From: Ferrimonas sp. YFM
GTDB taxonomy: Bacteria; Pseudomonadota; Gammaproteobacteria; Enterobacterales; Shewanellaceae
Length of the DNA stretch: 64,000 bases
Reading direction: 5' to 3'
NCBI RefSeq assembly: GCF_030296015.1
Contig: NZ_AP027368.1
Location: forward strand, 3,768,839 to 3,832,838
In this document: piece after piece, positions 37,185 to 48,197 of the stretch
Position numbering within the stretch: the first letter of the stretch is position 1
How the letters are laid out: each line of letters begins with the position of its first letter
Translations under genes and position numbers: made by a program
Notes under the pieces: model-generated
Told to the model about the DNA's origin: nothing
Databases searched by the model: none
What the model saw: only the letters and a program-made list of their open reading frames with translations

Positions 37185-38759
37185 TTACTCCCACTCGATG
37201 GTCGCCGGCGGCTTACCGGAGATGTCGTACACCACCCGGGAGATGCCGTCGATCTCGTTGATGATGCGGTTGGACACCTTGCCCAGGAAGTCATATGGCA
37301 GGTGGGCCCAGTGGGCGGTCATGAAGTCGATGGTCTCCACCGCACGCAGGGACACCACCCAGTCGTACTTGCGGCCATCGCCCATCACCCCAACGGAGCG
37401 GACCGGCAGGAACACGGTGAACGCCTGGGACACCTTGTTGTACAGATCCGCCTTGTGCAGCTCCTCGATGAAGATGGCATCGGCGCGGCGCAGCAGGTCA
37501 CAATACTCCTTCTTCACCTCGCCCAGCACCCGCACACCCAGGCCTGGACCGGGGAAGGGATGACGGTAGAGCATGTTGTAGGGCAGACCCAGTTCCAGGC
37601 CAATCTTGCGCACCTCATCCTTGAACAGCTCGGTCAGCGGCTCCACCAGGCCCAGCTCCATATCTTCGGGCAGGCCGCCCACGTTGTGGTGGGACTTGAT
37701 CACATGGGCCTTGCCGGTGGCGGCACCGGCAGATTCGATGACGTCGGGGTAGATGGTGCCCTGGGCCAGCCATTTCACGTCCTGGATCTTGGCCGCTTCC
37801 TCGTCGAACAGCTCCACGAAGGTGTGGCCGATGATCTTACGCTTGGCTTCAGGATCCGCTTCACCCTCCAGGGCGTCCAGGAAGCGCTGCTCGGCGTCGA
37901 CGCGGACGATGTTCAGGCCGAAGTGGTCGCCGAACATCTCCATCACCTGATCGCCTTCATCCAGGCGCAGCAGGCCGTTGTCGACAAACACACAGGTCAG
38001 CTGGTCACCGATGGCACGGTGCAGCAGCATGGCCACCACGGAGGAGTCCACACCACCGGACAGGCCCAGGATCACCTTATCGCCGCCCACCTTCTCCTTA
38101 ATGCGCTCGATGGCGTCATCGATGATGGCGGCGGAGGTCCACTTGGCCTCGCAACCACAGATGTTCAGAACGAAGTGCTCCAGCATCCGCTTACCCTGCT
38201 TGGAGTGGGTCACCTCGGGGTGGAACTGCACGCCGTAGAAGTGACGGGACTCGTCGGCCATGGCCGCATAGGGGCAGGTCTCGGTCTCGGCCACCTTGGT
38301 GAAACCTTCGGGGATGGCGGTCACCTTGTCACCGTGGCTCATCCACACATCCAGCAGCGCCTTGCCGTCGTGGTCGATAGCGTCTTCGATGTTCTCAAAC
38401 AGCTGGGTGGCTTCCAGGACCTTCACCTGGGCGTAGCCAAACTCGCGCTTGTCGGAGCAGGACACCTTGCCGCCCAGCTGCTCGGCCATGGTCTGCATGC
38501 CGTAGCACACGCCCAGCACCGGCACACCGGCGCTGAACACATACTCGGGGGCACGGGGGGAGTTGTCTGCGGCCACAGACTCGGGGCCGCCGGAGAGGAC
38601 GATGCCGGTGGGGGCAAATTCGCGAATCTTCTCTTCGGGCACATCCCAGCCCCACAGCTCGCAGTAGACGCCGATCTCACGGATGCGGCGGGCGATCAGC
38701 TGGGTGTACTGGGAACCAAAATCCAGGATAAGGATACGATGGTCGTGGATGTTGCTCAT
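37185..38759 (-). CDS. guaA: GMP synthase (glutamine-hydrolysing)
   Basis: A 524-residue bifunctional enzyme converting XMP to GMP. The N-terminal glutamine amidotransferase has nucleophile Cys in [14 protein letters not shown] and His/Glu in [11 protein letters not shown]. The ATP-pyrophosphatase P-loop is [14 protein letters not shown]. The C-terminal dimerisation domain ends [11 protein letters not shown]. Downstream of guaB by 124 bases in the same direction, the standard guaBA operon. Confidence 0.98.
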   Translation of the reverse strand: MSNIHDHRILILDFGSQYTQLIARRIREIGVYCELWGWDVPEEKIREFAPTGIVLSGGPESVAADNSPRAPEYVFSAGVPVLGVCYGMQTMAEQLGGKVSCSDKREFGYAQVKVLEATQLFENIEDAIDHDGKALLDVWMSHGDKVTAIPEGFTKVAETETCPYAAMADESRHFYGVQFHPEVTHSKQGKRMLEHFVLNICGCEAKWTSAAIIDDAIERIKEKVGGDKVILGLSGGVDSSVVAMLLHRAIGDQLTCVFVDNGLLRLDEGDQVMEMFGDHFGLNIVRVDAEQRFLDALEGEADPEAKRKIIGHTFVELFDEEAAKIQDVKWLAQGTIYPDVIESAGAATGKAHVIKSHHNVGGLPEDMELGLVEPLTELFKDEVRKIGLELGLPYNMLYRHPFPGPGLGVRVLGEVKKEYCDLLRRADAIFIEELHKADLYNKVSQAFTVFLPVRSVGVMGDGRKYDWVVSLRAVETIDFMTAHWAHLPYDFLGKVSNRIINEIDGISRVVYDISGKPPATIEWE

Positions 38760-38853
38760 CTTATTCGGGTCTCATTATTGTGATGGTTGGGTACGAGGGC
38801 GAACTCTTGCCCTGCGGCCTATGGCCTGTCGTTATTCTTTACCTGGCTAGAAG

Positions 38854-38878
38854 AAAGGGGGCAGACCTGCCCCCTTTT
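38854..38878 (-). terminator. Hairpin between guaB and guaA
   Basis: An 11-bp stem AAAGGGGGCAG / CTGCCCCCTTT lies just past the guaB stop. The following minus-strand bases TTCTTC are a poor T run, so it is more likely an attenuator or processing site than a full stop. Confidence 0.45.
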
Positions 38879-38883
38879 CAGCC

Positions 38884-40356
<1,473 letters not shown>

Positions 40357-40477
40357 TCACCGGTAGGGTTTATGGGTGTAGTAAAATATTGCCGGGGAAT
40401 TATAGGGATCCGGGCTTGCCACTTCAATCATTTCTTGTTACTAATTTCAGATCATTTCATGAACCCCGGTTCTCCCC

Positions 40478-41818
40478 TTGTCAAATCAGATCCTTACCGT
40501 CTCTGCCCTCAACCGTCAGCTCAAGGCCACATTGGAGCAACAGTGGGGACGGGTTTGGCTCACTGGCGAGATCTCCAACCTGGCCACCCCCTCCTCCGGA
40601 CACTGGTATTTCACCCTGAAAGATGAGCGCAGTCAGCTGCGTTGTGCCATGTTCCGTGGACGCAACAACAGGGTGACCTTCCGCCCCAGAGATGGCATGC
40701 AGGTGCTGGTTCGGGCCCAGGTGACCCTGTATGAACCCAGGGGCGACATGCAGCTGCTGGTGGACAGCATGCAACCGGCGGGAGACGGGTTGCTGAAACA
40801 GCAGTTTGAAGAGCTGAAAATGCGCCTGGCCGCCGAAGGGTTGTTTGCCTCCGGTGCCAAGCAGCCCCTGCCGGATCCCATCCAGACCCTGGGGATCATC
40901 ACCAGCCCCACCGGCGCCGCCATCCACGATGTGCTGTCGGTGCTTAAGCGGCGCAACCCGGCGCTCAAGGTGATCCTCTATCCCACCCAGGTTCAGGGCC
41001 GTGAAGCGATTCCCAGCCTGTGCCGGGCCATCGAGGTGGCCAATGAGCGGGACGAGGTGGACTGCCTGCTGCTGACCCGGGGCGGAGGCTCTTTGGAGGA
41101 TCTCTGGTGCTTCAATGAGGAGGCGGTGGCCCGGGCGGTGTTCGCCTCACGTCTGCCCATCGTCTCCGCCGTGGGCCACGAAGTGGACGTCACCATCGCC
41201 GATTTTGTGGCGGATCTGCGCGCCCCCACCCCCTCGGCGGCGGCAGAGATGCTCTCCGGGGATCAGCGCCATCAGCGCCAGGCGATCGCCAACCTTCAGC
41301 ATCGCCTGAATCACGCCATAGGCCGGACCCTGCAACAGCAGCACAGCCGCCTCTCCCTGCTGGACTCCCGCCTGGCAGCGGCCCACCCCAGCCGGCAACT
41401 GGCCACCCTCAGCCAACGGCTGGATGAGCAGCAACTCAGGCTGCACCACGCCATGAGCCAGAAGTTGGCCCAGGAAAACCGGCGTCTGGATAATCTGACC
41501 ACCCGGCTGCAGGCCTGGCAGCCACAACGCCAGGTTCGCCAGCGCCAAGAGCTACTGACCAGCCTGTCACAACGGCTGCAGCGCGGCATGAGTTCCCTGA
41601 CCGAGCGCAAGAACCAGCAGCTGGCCGCCCAGGCTCAGGCCCTCAATGCCATCAGTCCCCTGGCAGTACTGGGACGCGGCTACGCCATCTTGCAGGATGA
41701 GTCGGGCAAGGCGCTCACCGACGCCAGTCAGGTGCAGGTTGGCGACAGCCTTAACGCCCGGCTGCACCGGGGAGAACTCAGCCTCAAGGTCGAGGGCACC
41801 ACTCCTGCTGCAGACTGA
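40478..41818 (+). CDS. xseA: Exodeoxyribonuclease VII large subunit
   Basis: A 446-residue nuclease subunit. An N-terminal OB fold (VWLTGEISNLATPSSGHWYFTL) is followed by the catalytic domain (GIITSPTGAAIHDVL; LLLTRGGGSLEDLWCFNEE; PIVSAVGHEVDVTIADFVAD). A long coiled coil of about 150 residues then runs to the C-terminal ALLGRGYAI-like end (AVLGRGYAILQDESG). The only start in the right place is TTG at 40478 (SNQILTVSALN), without a good ribosome binding site; the nearby ATG at 40459 is out of frame. The small subunit xseB is elsewhere, as usual. Confidence 0.95.
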   Translation: MSNQILTVSALNRQLKATLEQQWGRVWLTGEISNLATPSSGHWYFTLKDERSQLRCAMFRGRNNRVTFRPRDGMQVLVRAQVTLYEPRGDMQLLVDSMQPAGDGLLKQQFEELKMRLAAEGLFASGAKQPLPDPIQTLGIITSPTGAAIHDVLSVLKRRNPALKVILYPTQVQGREAIPSLCRAIEVANERDEVDCLLLTRGGGSLEDLWCFNEEAVARAVFASRLPIVSAVGHEVDVTIADFVADLRAPTPSAAAEMLSGDQRHQRQAIANLQHRLNHAIGRTLQQQHSRLSLLDSRLAAAHPSRQLATLSQRLDEQQLRLHHAMSQKLAQENRRLDNLTTRLQAWQPQRQVRQRQELLTSLSQRLQRGMSSLTERKNQQLAAQAQALNAISPLAVLGRGYAILQDESGKALTDASQVQVGDSLNARLHRGELSLKVEGTTPAAD

Positions 41819-41824
41819 CGGGCG

Positions 41825-42295
41825 CTACCTGTCGGTCACCTCCAGCCAGAAGGCAGGCAGCTTCAGTCCGGGCTTGGCCCGTTTTCCCGCCTTGATGGTG
41901 GCCCCGATCCAGATCTCCGCCCCCTCTCTCCCCGGATTCTCCAGGTTGGTTACCGGAAAACGCTTATAGGTGCGGTTGCGATAACGCACCTTGAAGCCAC
42001 GCAGATTGACCTTGGCCTCATTGCCCAGGTTGGCGATGTCTATGCTGATGGGCCTTTTGCTGTTTGAGGTGATGCGATACTTGGCCTGATGGTAGTAGCT
42101 GTCCAGCAACTCCACATTGGTGGATCCCCCCAGTCCTCCCTTCCAGGTCAACACCACCCGGCTGGCCTTATCGCTGTTCTTGATGGCCGTGGGATAGGTC
42201 AGGCTCTGCAGCTCAGTCAACCACACCTTGGCATGCACCTGAAAGGGGAGCAACACCAACAGTGGTGCCAGCAATGATTTACATAAGGGTCTCAT
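41825..42295 (-). CDS. Exported protein beside the pilus cluster
   Basis: A 156-residue protein with a signal peptide (LLAPLLVLLPFQVHA). The mature part is beta-rich and basic (KVWLTELQSLTYPTAIKNSD; WKGGLGGSTNVELLDSYY; WIGATIKAGKRAKPGLKLPA). I do not recognise the family. It is transcribed away from the pilin gene and converges on xseA with 6 bases between stops. Its position suggests a minor structural or accessory part of the chaperone-usher system, but sequence alone does not show this. Confidence 0.7.
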   Translation of the reverse strand: MRPLCKSLLAPLLVLLPFQVHAKVWLTELQSLTYPTAIKNSDKASRVVLTWKGGLGGSTNVELLDSYYHQAKYRITSNSKRPISIDIANLGNEAKVNLRGFKVRYRNRTYKRFPVTNLENPGREGAEIWIGATIKAGKRAKPGLKLPAFWLEVTDR

Positions 42296-42487
42296 TTTAT
42301 TTCTATTATCCGACCAAATTGCTATGGAATTCGAATCTTAATTTTGTTATCAATTTGATTCAAGATGTTTCAATTTGTTAAACATCTGCCTTCCACAGGG
42401 AGGTGGAGGATAATTATAAGCTCGAGGTCGGGCCCGAAACGGAGGGGCTCAGGGGCAATACTCAAAGCACTTTGGGAAATACAATAA

Positions 42488-42946
42488 ATGAAAAAAATTG
42501 CCATTATCTCTGTACTGGCTGCAGGCGTCTCTACCCTGGCCGTGGCCCAGGAGTTCACCGCCACCTTCAATCTGATCCAACCCGTGGACATCGCCGAAAC
42601 CACTCAGCTGGACTTCGGTAACGTCAAACTAGGCAACAACATCACCTGTACCCTGGCTCCGGCCGACGGCGCCGCCAGCGGCGATGCCTGCCTGAGCAGC
42701 AGCGGTACCGCCGGCGTCTTCACCATCTCAGGAGACGCCAATCGCAACGTGGCCGTTACCCTCAACGACGGCAGCGGCAGCGGCGTGACCTTCGCCCCCG
42801 CGGCCAGCCAGAGCTTCGATTCTGCCGTTGCCCTCGATGGCGATGGGAAGCTGGTCTTCAATCTTGGCGGCACCCTGACCGTCAGCGATACCGCCAGCGC
42901 CGGTGCCGGCAGCGTCACCTACACCATCGACGTGGCTTACCAGTAA
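42488..42946 (+). CDS. DUF4402-like pilin subunit
   Basis: A 152-residue exported protein: signal peptide MKKIAIISVLAAGVSTLAVA, then a low-complexity Ala/Gly/Ser/Asp-rich beta domain. LDFGNVKLGNN is the start motif seen in DUF4402 and spore-coat-U-like pilins, and VSYTIDVAYQ-type C-terminal strands (SVTYTIDVAYQ) are present. It is followed by a chaperone and an usher, so it is the likely major fimbrial subunit. Two Cys (NITCTLA, GDACLSS) could form the usual disulfide. Nearly all strongly acidic, as expected for a secreted fibre subunit. Confidence 0.8.
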   Translation: MKKIAIISVLAAGVSTLAVAQEFTATFNLIQPVDIAETTQLDFGNVKLGNNITCTLAPADGAASGDACLSSSGTAGVFTISGDANRNVAVTLNDGSGSGVTFAPAASQSFDSAVALDGDGKLVFNLGGTLTVSDTASAGAGSVTYTIDVAYQ

Positions 42947-43058
42947 GCCTTTTCCCACACCATAACCATAACCGCCGGCGCCCCATGTGACGCACGGCAG
43001 ACCCGCTGCGGGCAGAAGCCGGACTTCTGCCCCGTTTTCGGGTCCTAGGGAGAACGCC

Positions 43059-43823
43059 ATGAAGTTACTGGCCACACTGATTCTGGGTCTGTGCCCCCTA
43101 TTGGCCCAGGCCAACCTGCTGATATCCCCCCAACGCCTCTATTTTGAGCCGGGTCAACGCAGCGACGCGCTGATCCTGAAGAACATCTCCGGCAGTTTGC
43201 AGAAGTTTGATATTCGCTTCCAGGAGATGGCCATGAACCCAGATGGCAAACTGGTGCCCCAAGCTGATAACCCCTACAGCCTGGCCAAGATGGTTCGCTA
43301 CTCCCCCAGACGGGTCACCCTGGAGCCCGGTGCCACCCAAACCATCAGGATGGCCCTGAGGATGAGGCCGGAGATGGCGGACGGTGAGTACCGCAGCCAT
43401 CTGGTGATTCGCCAGATCCCCACCCAGGGGGAGCCTCGCCACACTCAGGGGGGCGACAACCTGGCGCTGCAGATTCGCCCCATGCTGTCCATGTCGATCC
43501 CGGTGATCGCCCGCAAGGGGGCCACCCACTCCTCACTGGCCATCGACGCTGCCGAGCTTCACCCCCATCACGCCCAGATCAGCATCACCGCCTCGGGAAA
43601 CCGTTCTGTGTATGGGGATCTGGAGCTGGTGCAGCAGCAATCCGGTGAGCAGACGACCCTGGGGTTTCTCCGGGGCGCCGCCCTCTACCCTGAAATTGAC
43701 CGGTTGGAGTTTAAGGTTCCTCTGAGTCGTTCCCCCAGGGGAGAGGCCCCCATCGAGATCCGGTACCGGGAGGATCCCCGCTACGGCAGTGAACGTGAGG
43801 TGCAGTTGCAGCTTCAGCCCTGA
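43059..43823 (+). CDS. Periplasmic fimbrial chaperone
   Basis: A 254-residue PapD-like chaperone: signal peptide LLATLILGLCPLLAQA, then an immunoglobulin-like first domain (LLISPQRLYFEPGQRSDALI, then MVRYSPRRVTLEPGATQTIR) and a second domain. The G1-strand donor-strand region precedes RPMLSMSIPVIARKG. It holds the pilin subunits before hand-over to the usher. ATG 43059 has AGGGAGA upstream and gives a correct signal peptide; the frame extends 24 codons further up but without a signal. It overlaps the usher start by one base. Confidence 0.85.
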   Translation: MKLLATLILGLCPLLAQANLLISPQRLYFEPGQRSDALILKNISGSLQKFDIRFQEMAMNPDGKLVPQADNPYSLAKMVRYSPRRVTLEPGATQTIRMALRMRPEMADGEYRSHLVIRQIPTQGEPRHTQGGDNLALQIRPMLSMSIPVIARKGATHSSLAIDAAELHPHHAQISITASGNRSVYGDLELVQQQSGEQTTLGFLRGAALYPEIDRLEFKVPLSRSPRGEAPIEIRYREDPRYGSEREVQLQLQP

Positions 43824-46327
43824 TGCGTTTTCTCCTGCTGCTGACGCTGCTGGCTGCCCTGCCCTACCAAACGGCTTATGGGGACGTTGAGGAGGCCACA
43901 CCTCTGGTGTTGCAACTGGTCTATCGGGGCGAGCTGCTCTCAGAAGATCTGCTGGCCTACGAATCAGAGGGCCGCCTCCATCTGCCGCTGCAGCAACTGG
44001 CCGATCTGCTGCTGATGCCGCTGCTGGTGGACGTGGAGCATGGCCGGGCCGAGGGCAGCCTGAGCAGCCCTGCGGACCGGTTTCGTCTGGAGGGCCGGCG
44101 GATGGTCCGCTCAGGCTATCCGGACATCAGCCTGACCAGCCTGATCAACGATGGCTGGGATCTGTTCGTGCCCGCAGACCAGTTGGGGCCGATGTGGCAA
44201 CTGACCCTGAACTTCTCCCCCCAGAACCAGACCCTGCACCTCTCTGCCGCCGACCTGCTGCCCCTGGACAAGGTCTGGCAGCGGCAGCAACGTCTGACCC
44301 TTTTGCAACAGCAGCAGGATCGCAACACCTCCGGACAGCCTGTGTATACCAGCCCCTACGCCCGAATCGGTGACCCCGCCCTGCACAATCAGCTGAGTCT
44401 TATACGCAGTAAGGGTGACGCCCAGGCCAGCCTGCTGCTCGATGGTGTCAGCGATCTGGCCCATCATCAGGCCCAGTTCAACCTGCAACTGGATGACCAG
44501 ACCCAGAGGTTGAGAGCCTCGATTCAGCGCCGCTGGGATCTGCCCTGGCTGAGCCAGTATCGGCTGGGCTCGATCACCGGGCCCAATACCCCATTAGTAG
44601 GCCGGGGCGAGCTGGGGTGGGGCATGGACCTTCGCCAGGGGGAAAGCCTGCAATCGGATCAATTCATCACTACGGTGCTGGAAGGGCCTGCACCGCCCGG
44701 CTGGGATGCAGAGCTCTATCGGGACGGGGACCTTATCGATGCCCAGCGCATCGGATCCCAAGGTCGCTACCGGTTCGACAATGTGGCCCTCTACCTGGGG
44801 CAGAACCGGTTTCGGATCCTGCTCTACGGCCCCAACGGTGAGGAGCGTCAGTTAAGCCTTACTCACCCCCTGGACGGCAGCCAGCTGGCTCCTGGAAAGA
44901 GTGGCAGCCGGCTGACTGCCCTGACCTGGGAGCACGGTGGTGGCAGCGAGGCGCAACTGGAGTGGGGCTATGGCCTGTCTGAAGCATTGAGCCTGCAGCT
45001 GGGCCACCACTATCTGCAGGCACCGAACCTGGTCACAGACCATTACTCCAGCCTGGCCCTGGTCGGCCAGTTGGGCGGTGTGCTTGCTCAGGTTCGCGGC
45101 ATCAAGCAGTGGCAGGGTGGCGAGGCCCTGGCTCTGGCCCTGCAGGGTGACACAGGAAACTGGCAGTGGCAGCTCAGTGGTGCCCACTACCAGGACTACC
45201 TCAGCGCCGTCCACCGTCAGCGACAGCTGCGTCATGAATGGCTGCTGAGAGCCAATGGCCGCCTGGAGGATCTCAGCTGGCGACTCGAGGTGGGCACCGA
45301 TGCCTATAGCAACGGCGATCAGCACCGGGCGGCCCTGACCCTCAATGGCCAGTGGCGCCAGAGCAGCTGGAGTCATGCCCTCACCTGGCGCGATTTTCAG
45401 GAGCACAGCCTGCAGCAGCAACTGGCCCTCTCCGGACGGCTGGAACAATGGCGGGTCCGCGGTTACGCCGATCTTCAGTGGCAGCCCAGCGCCCGTCTTC
45501 AACGGCTGGGGGTCAACCTCAACTACCCGCTGGAGCAGCGCCTCGCCGGCCAGAGTGAGCTGATTCTGCTGCCCAGGCAGCCCCAGCAGTGGCAGTTCAA
45601 TCAGACCCTCAACCTGTCGCTGGATTCACTGCTCCTCAGCCTAGGCGTCAGCGTCTCCGGGGATCAGGACTATCAGGCTCGGTTGGAGTTGTCCCACGGC
45701 CTGCTGTGGGACAGGCAGCAGGACAACTGGCATTGGTACGCCGACGACCCCACCCGGGAGGGAGACCTTGCCCTCAGCGTCTTCTGGGACCGCAACGGCA
45801 ATGGTCAGCGGGAACCGGACGAACCGCCGGTGGACGGCGTGCGGTTTCGCTGCACCGGACGCAGCGAAGGGGGTCGCACCGACAGAGAGGGGCGGCTGCT
45901 GCTGCAAGGCCTGCCCGCAGACAGCGATCTGATGCTGCAACTGGACGAATCCAGCCTGGCGGATCCCTTTATGATCTCCCCTTTCACTCAGAGGCAGCTG
46001 CGCCTGCACGCCGGCCACATCGAACGGCTGAATGTCCCCATGGTGATGGGCAGTGAGGTGGAGGGTGAGGTGATGCTGAGTGTGCCGGATCAGGACAGTC
46101 GCCCCGCCGCCGGGCTGGCCATCAGCCTGGAGGAGGGGGACGGCACCAGGGTGGCCCAGACCCGGGTGGATTATGACGGCTTGTTCCTGCTTCAGGGGAT
46201 ACGACCGGGCCGGTACCAATTGAGGATTCAGCAGCGCCTCTACCCCATCGACCTGTCGCCCGAGGGGGAGATCCTCAATCTGGGTCGCCTCTACCTGCCA
46301 CAGACATCACAGATTCAGCCCGAGTAA
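43823..46327 (+). CDS. Outer-membrane fimbrial usher (CS1/alpha-type)
   Basis: An 834-residue protein with a signal peptide (FLLLLTLLAALPYQTAYG). An N-terminal domain of about 130 residues is followed by a beta-barrel rich in alternating hydrophobic strands, a middle plug region (GPAPPGWDAELYRDGDLIDAQ; RYRFDNVALYLGQNRFRI) and C-terminal CarboxypepD_reg-like modules (VFWDRNGNGQREPDEPPVDG; LFLLQGIRPGRYQLRIQQR). The plug motif is the fimbrial-usher signature. The pilus fibre is threaded through this pore. Together with the chaperone and DUF4402-like pilin it forms a minimal pilus operon; no separate tip adhesin is visible. Confidence 0.88.
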   Translation: MRFLLLLTLLAALPYQTAYGDVEEATPLVLQLVYRGELLSEDLLAYESEGRLHLPLQQLADLLLMPLLVDVEHGRAEGSLSSPADRFRLEGRRMVRSGYPDISLTSLINDGWDLFVPADQLGPMWQLTLNFSPQNQTLHLSAADLLPLDKVWQRQQRLTLLQQQQDRNTSGQPVYTSPYARIGDPALHNQLSLIRSKGDAQASLLLDGVSDLAHHQAQFNLQLDDQTQRLRASIQRRWDLPWLSQYRLGSITGPNTPLVGRGELGWGMDLRQGESLQSDQFITTVLEGPAPPGWDAELYRDGDLIDAQRIGSQGRYRFDNVALYLGQNRFRILLYGPNGEERQLSLTHPLDGSQLAPGKSGSRLTALTWEHGGGSEAQLEWGYGLSEALSLQLGHHYLQAPNLVTDHYSSLALVGQLGGVLAQVRGIKQWQGGEALALALQGDTGNWQWQLSGAHYQDYLSAVHRQRQLRHEWLLRANGRLEDLSWRLEVGTDAYSNGDQHRAALTLNGQWRQSSWSHALTWRDFQEHSLQQQLALSGRLEQWRVRGYADLQWQPSARLQRLGVNLNYPLEQRLAGQSELILLPRQPQQWQFNQTLNLSLDSLLLSLGVSVSGDQDYQARLELSHGLLWDRQQDNWHWYADDPTREGDLALSVFWDRNGNGQREPDEPPVDGVRFRCTGRSEGGRTDREGRLLLQGLPADSDLMLQLDESSLADPFMISPFTQRQLRLHAGHIERLNVPMVMGSEVEGEVMLSVPDQDSRPAAGLAISLEEGDGTRVAQTRVDYDGLFLLQGIRPGRYQLRIQQRLYPIDLSPEGEILNLGRLYLPQTSQIQPE

Positions 46328-46386
46328 AAGCGCAGCAATTCAAAGGGATCTACACTGAAGTTGAGGATATTGACCGCGGAGGTCGC

Positions 46387-46599
46387 ATGCTCAGCTTCAT
46401 TCTCATCACCTCATTGACCTTCTCGGCCCAGTTCCACCTGGTGCCCGCCGAAGCGGTGCCCGACGTACTGGAGCAGTTGTCCGCCCCCCAGTGCAACCGT
46501 GCCGATGTCCAGCTTCAATGGCAACCGGCCTTTACCCCAGAGCAATCCTCGCCATCTCAGACTGATCCGGCCCCCAGGCTGGTGCTGCACTACCTCTGA
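46387..46599 (+). CDS. Small exported protein after the usher
   Basis: A 70-residue frame with a GCGGAGGTCGC ribosome binding site. It has a hydrophobic N-terminus (LSFILITSLTFSAQF) that could be a signal peptide, and a single Cys. The rest is Pro/Gln-rich and shows no known family. It lies 59 bases after the usher on the same strand, so it may be the last gene of the pilus operon. Moderate support only. Confidence 0.45.
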   Translation: MLSFILITSLTFSAQFHLVPAEAVPDVLEQLSAPQCNRADVQLQWQPAFTPEQSSPSQTDPAPRLVLHYL

Positions 46600-46609
46600 T
46601 ACCGGACAC

Positions 46610-46635
46610 AAAAAAGGCCCCCGATTGGGAGCCTC
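46610..46635 (-). terminator. Terminator of der
   Basis: On the minus strand GGCTCCC-AATC-GGGGGCC (one mismatch) is followed by six T; it sits just past the der stop. Confidence 0.75.
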
Positions 46636-46643
46636 TTGTGTCA

Positions 46644-48134
46644 TCAGCGACGGTTCTTCAGGTGACCCAGCACCCGTCTGCGCTGCTTGAGATCTTCACC
46701 ACTCAAACGTTTGCGACGGTTGTCGAAGGGGTTCTCCCCCTCCTGGAACTGAATGCGGATGGGGCTGCCCATGATCTTCAGCGACTTACGGTAGTAGTTC
46801 ATCAGGTAGCGCTTGTAGGAATCCGGCAGGTTCTTCACCTGGTTGCCGTGCACCACCACGATGGGCGGGTTGTAGCCGCCCGGATGGGCGTACTTCAGCT
46901 TGATGCGGCGACCGTGGGACATGGGCGGCTGGTGATCGTCCACCGCCATCTTCATGACCTTGGTCAGCAGAGAAGTGCTGTGACGCTGGGTGGCGCTGGC
47001 ATAGGCTTCCTGCACCGACTCAAACAGGTGACCCACACCTGTGCCATGCAAGGCGGAGATGAAGTGCACCCGGGCAAAGTCGATGAAGCCCAGACGGCGA
47101 TCCAGCTCCCGCTTGATATCCTCTTTGACGTCGTTGGAGAGGCCATCCCACTTGTTCACCGCCAGTACCAGGGCCCGGCCGGCGTTGAGCACGAAGCCCA
47201 GCAGGGAGAGATCCTGATCGGAGATCCCCTCTCGGGCGTCGATGGTCAGCAATACCACGTTGGCCTCTTCGATGGCCTTCAGGGTCTTGATGACGGAGAA
47301 CTTCTCTACGGTCTCATGAACCTTGCCACGACGGCGCACCCCGGCGGTGTCGATCAACACGTACTCCCGGTCGTCGCGCTCCATGGGAATGAACACCGAA
47401 TCACGGGTGGTGCCGGGCATGTCGTACACCACCACCCGCTCCTCGCCGAGGATGCGGTTGGTCAGGGTGGACTTGCCCACGTTGGGACGGCCGACGATGG
47501 CCAGCTTGATGGGCTGATCCTGCAGACGCTTGGCCTGGGCCTCGGCGTCCTCTTCGGTCAGGTTCTGCTCTTCCGCAGCCTCGTCGAAGAACGCCTCTTC
47601 ACCGTCCTCTTCATCGGCCTCACCGTGTTCACCGGCGAACTGCTCCACAAAAGGCTCCAGGGCGCGGTAAATCAGGGCACTGATGCCGCGGTTCTGGGCG
47701 GCGGCGATCTGATGGATCTCCCCCAGTCCCAGGGAGTAGAACTCACCACAGGCGGAGTCGGCGTCGATGCCGTCGGTCTTGTTGGCCACCAGGAACACCG
47801 GCTTCTCATTGCTGCGCAGGTGCTGGGCGATCGCCTCGTCGGCCACGGTCAGTCCGGCCCGGGCATCCACCAGGAACAGCACCACATCCGCTTCCTCGAT
47901 GGCCGCCAGGGACTGCTCGGCCATCTTGGTCTCGATCCCCTCTTCGGTGCCATCGATACCACCGGTATCCACAACGATGAATTCATGCTCGCCCACATTG
48001 GAGCGGCCATACTTGCGGTCCCGGGTGAGACCGGGGAAGTCCGCCACCAGGGCATCCCGGGTACGGGTAAGGCGGTTAAACAGGGTCGATTTGCCCACAT
48101 TCGGACGCCCAACCAGGGCTACCACTGGCATCAT
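46644..48134 (-). CDS. der: Ribosome assembly GTPase Der (EngA)
   Basis: A 496-residue tandem GTPase for 50S subunit maturation. The first G domain has P-loop [14 protein letters not shown] and DTGGIDG. The second has [24 protein letters not shown] and NKWDG. A KH-like domain ([15 protein letters not shown]) ends the protein. An acidic linker of about 40 residues ([20 protein letters not shown]) separates the G domains. ATG 48134 with GAGAGG upstream is chosen; the frame extends 7 codons further. Confidence 0.97.
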   Translation of the reverse strand: MMPVVALVGRPNVGKSTLFNRLTRTRDALVADFPGLTRDRKYGRSNVGEHEFIVVDTGGIDGTEEGIETKMAEQSLAAIEEADVVLFLVDARAGLTVADEAIAQHLRSNEKPVFLVANKTDGIDADSACGEFYSLGLGEIHQIAAAQNRGISALIYRALEPFVEQFAGEHGEADEEDGEEAFFDEAAEEQNLTEEDAEAQAKRLQDQPIKLAIVGRPNVGKSTLTNRILGEERVVVYDMPGTTRDSVFIPMERDDREYVLIDTAGVRRRGKVHETVEKFSVIKTLKAIEEANVVLLTIDAREGISDQDLSLLGFVLNAGRALVLAVNKWDGLSNDVKEDIKRELDRRLGFIDFARVHFISALHGTGVGHLFESVQEAYASATQRHSTSLLTKVMKMAVDDHQPPMSHGRRIKLKYAHPGGYNPPIVVVHGNQVKNLPDSYKRYLMNYYRKSLKIMGSPIRIQFQEGENPFDNRRKRLSGEDLKQRRRVLGHLKNRR

Positions 48135-48197
48135 GGAGAACAACCTCTCAAACAAAAAACGCCCCCAGGATTGGGGGCGCAGTATTTTAGCAGTGCC

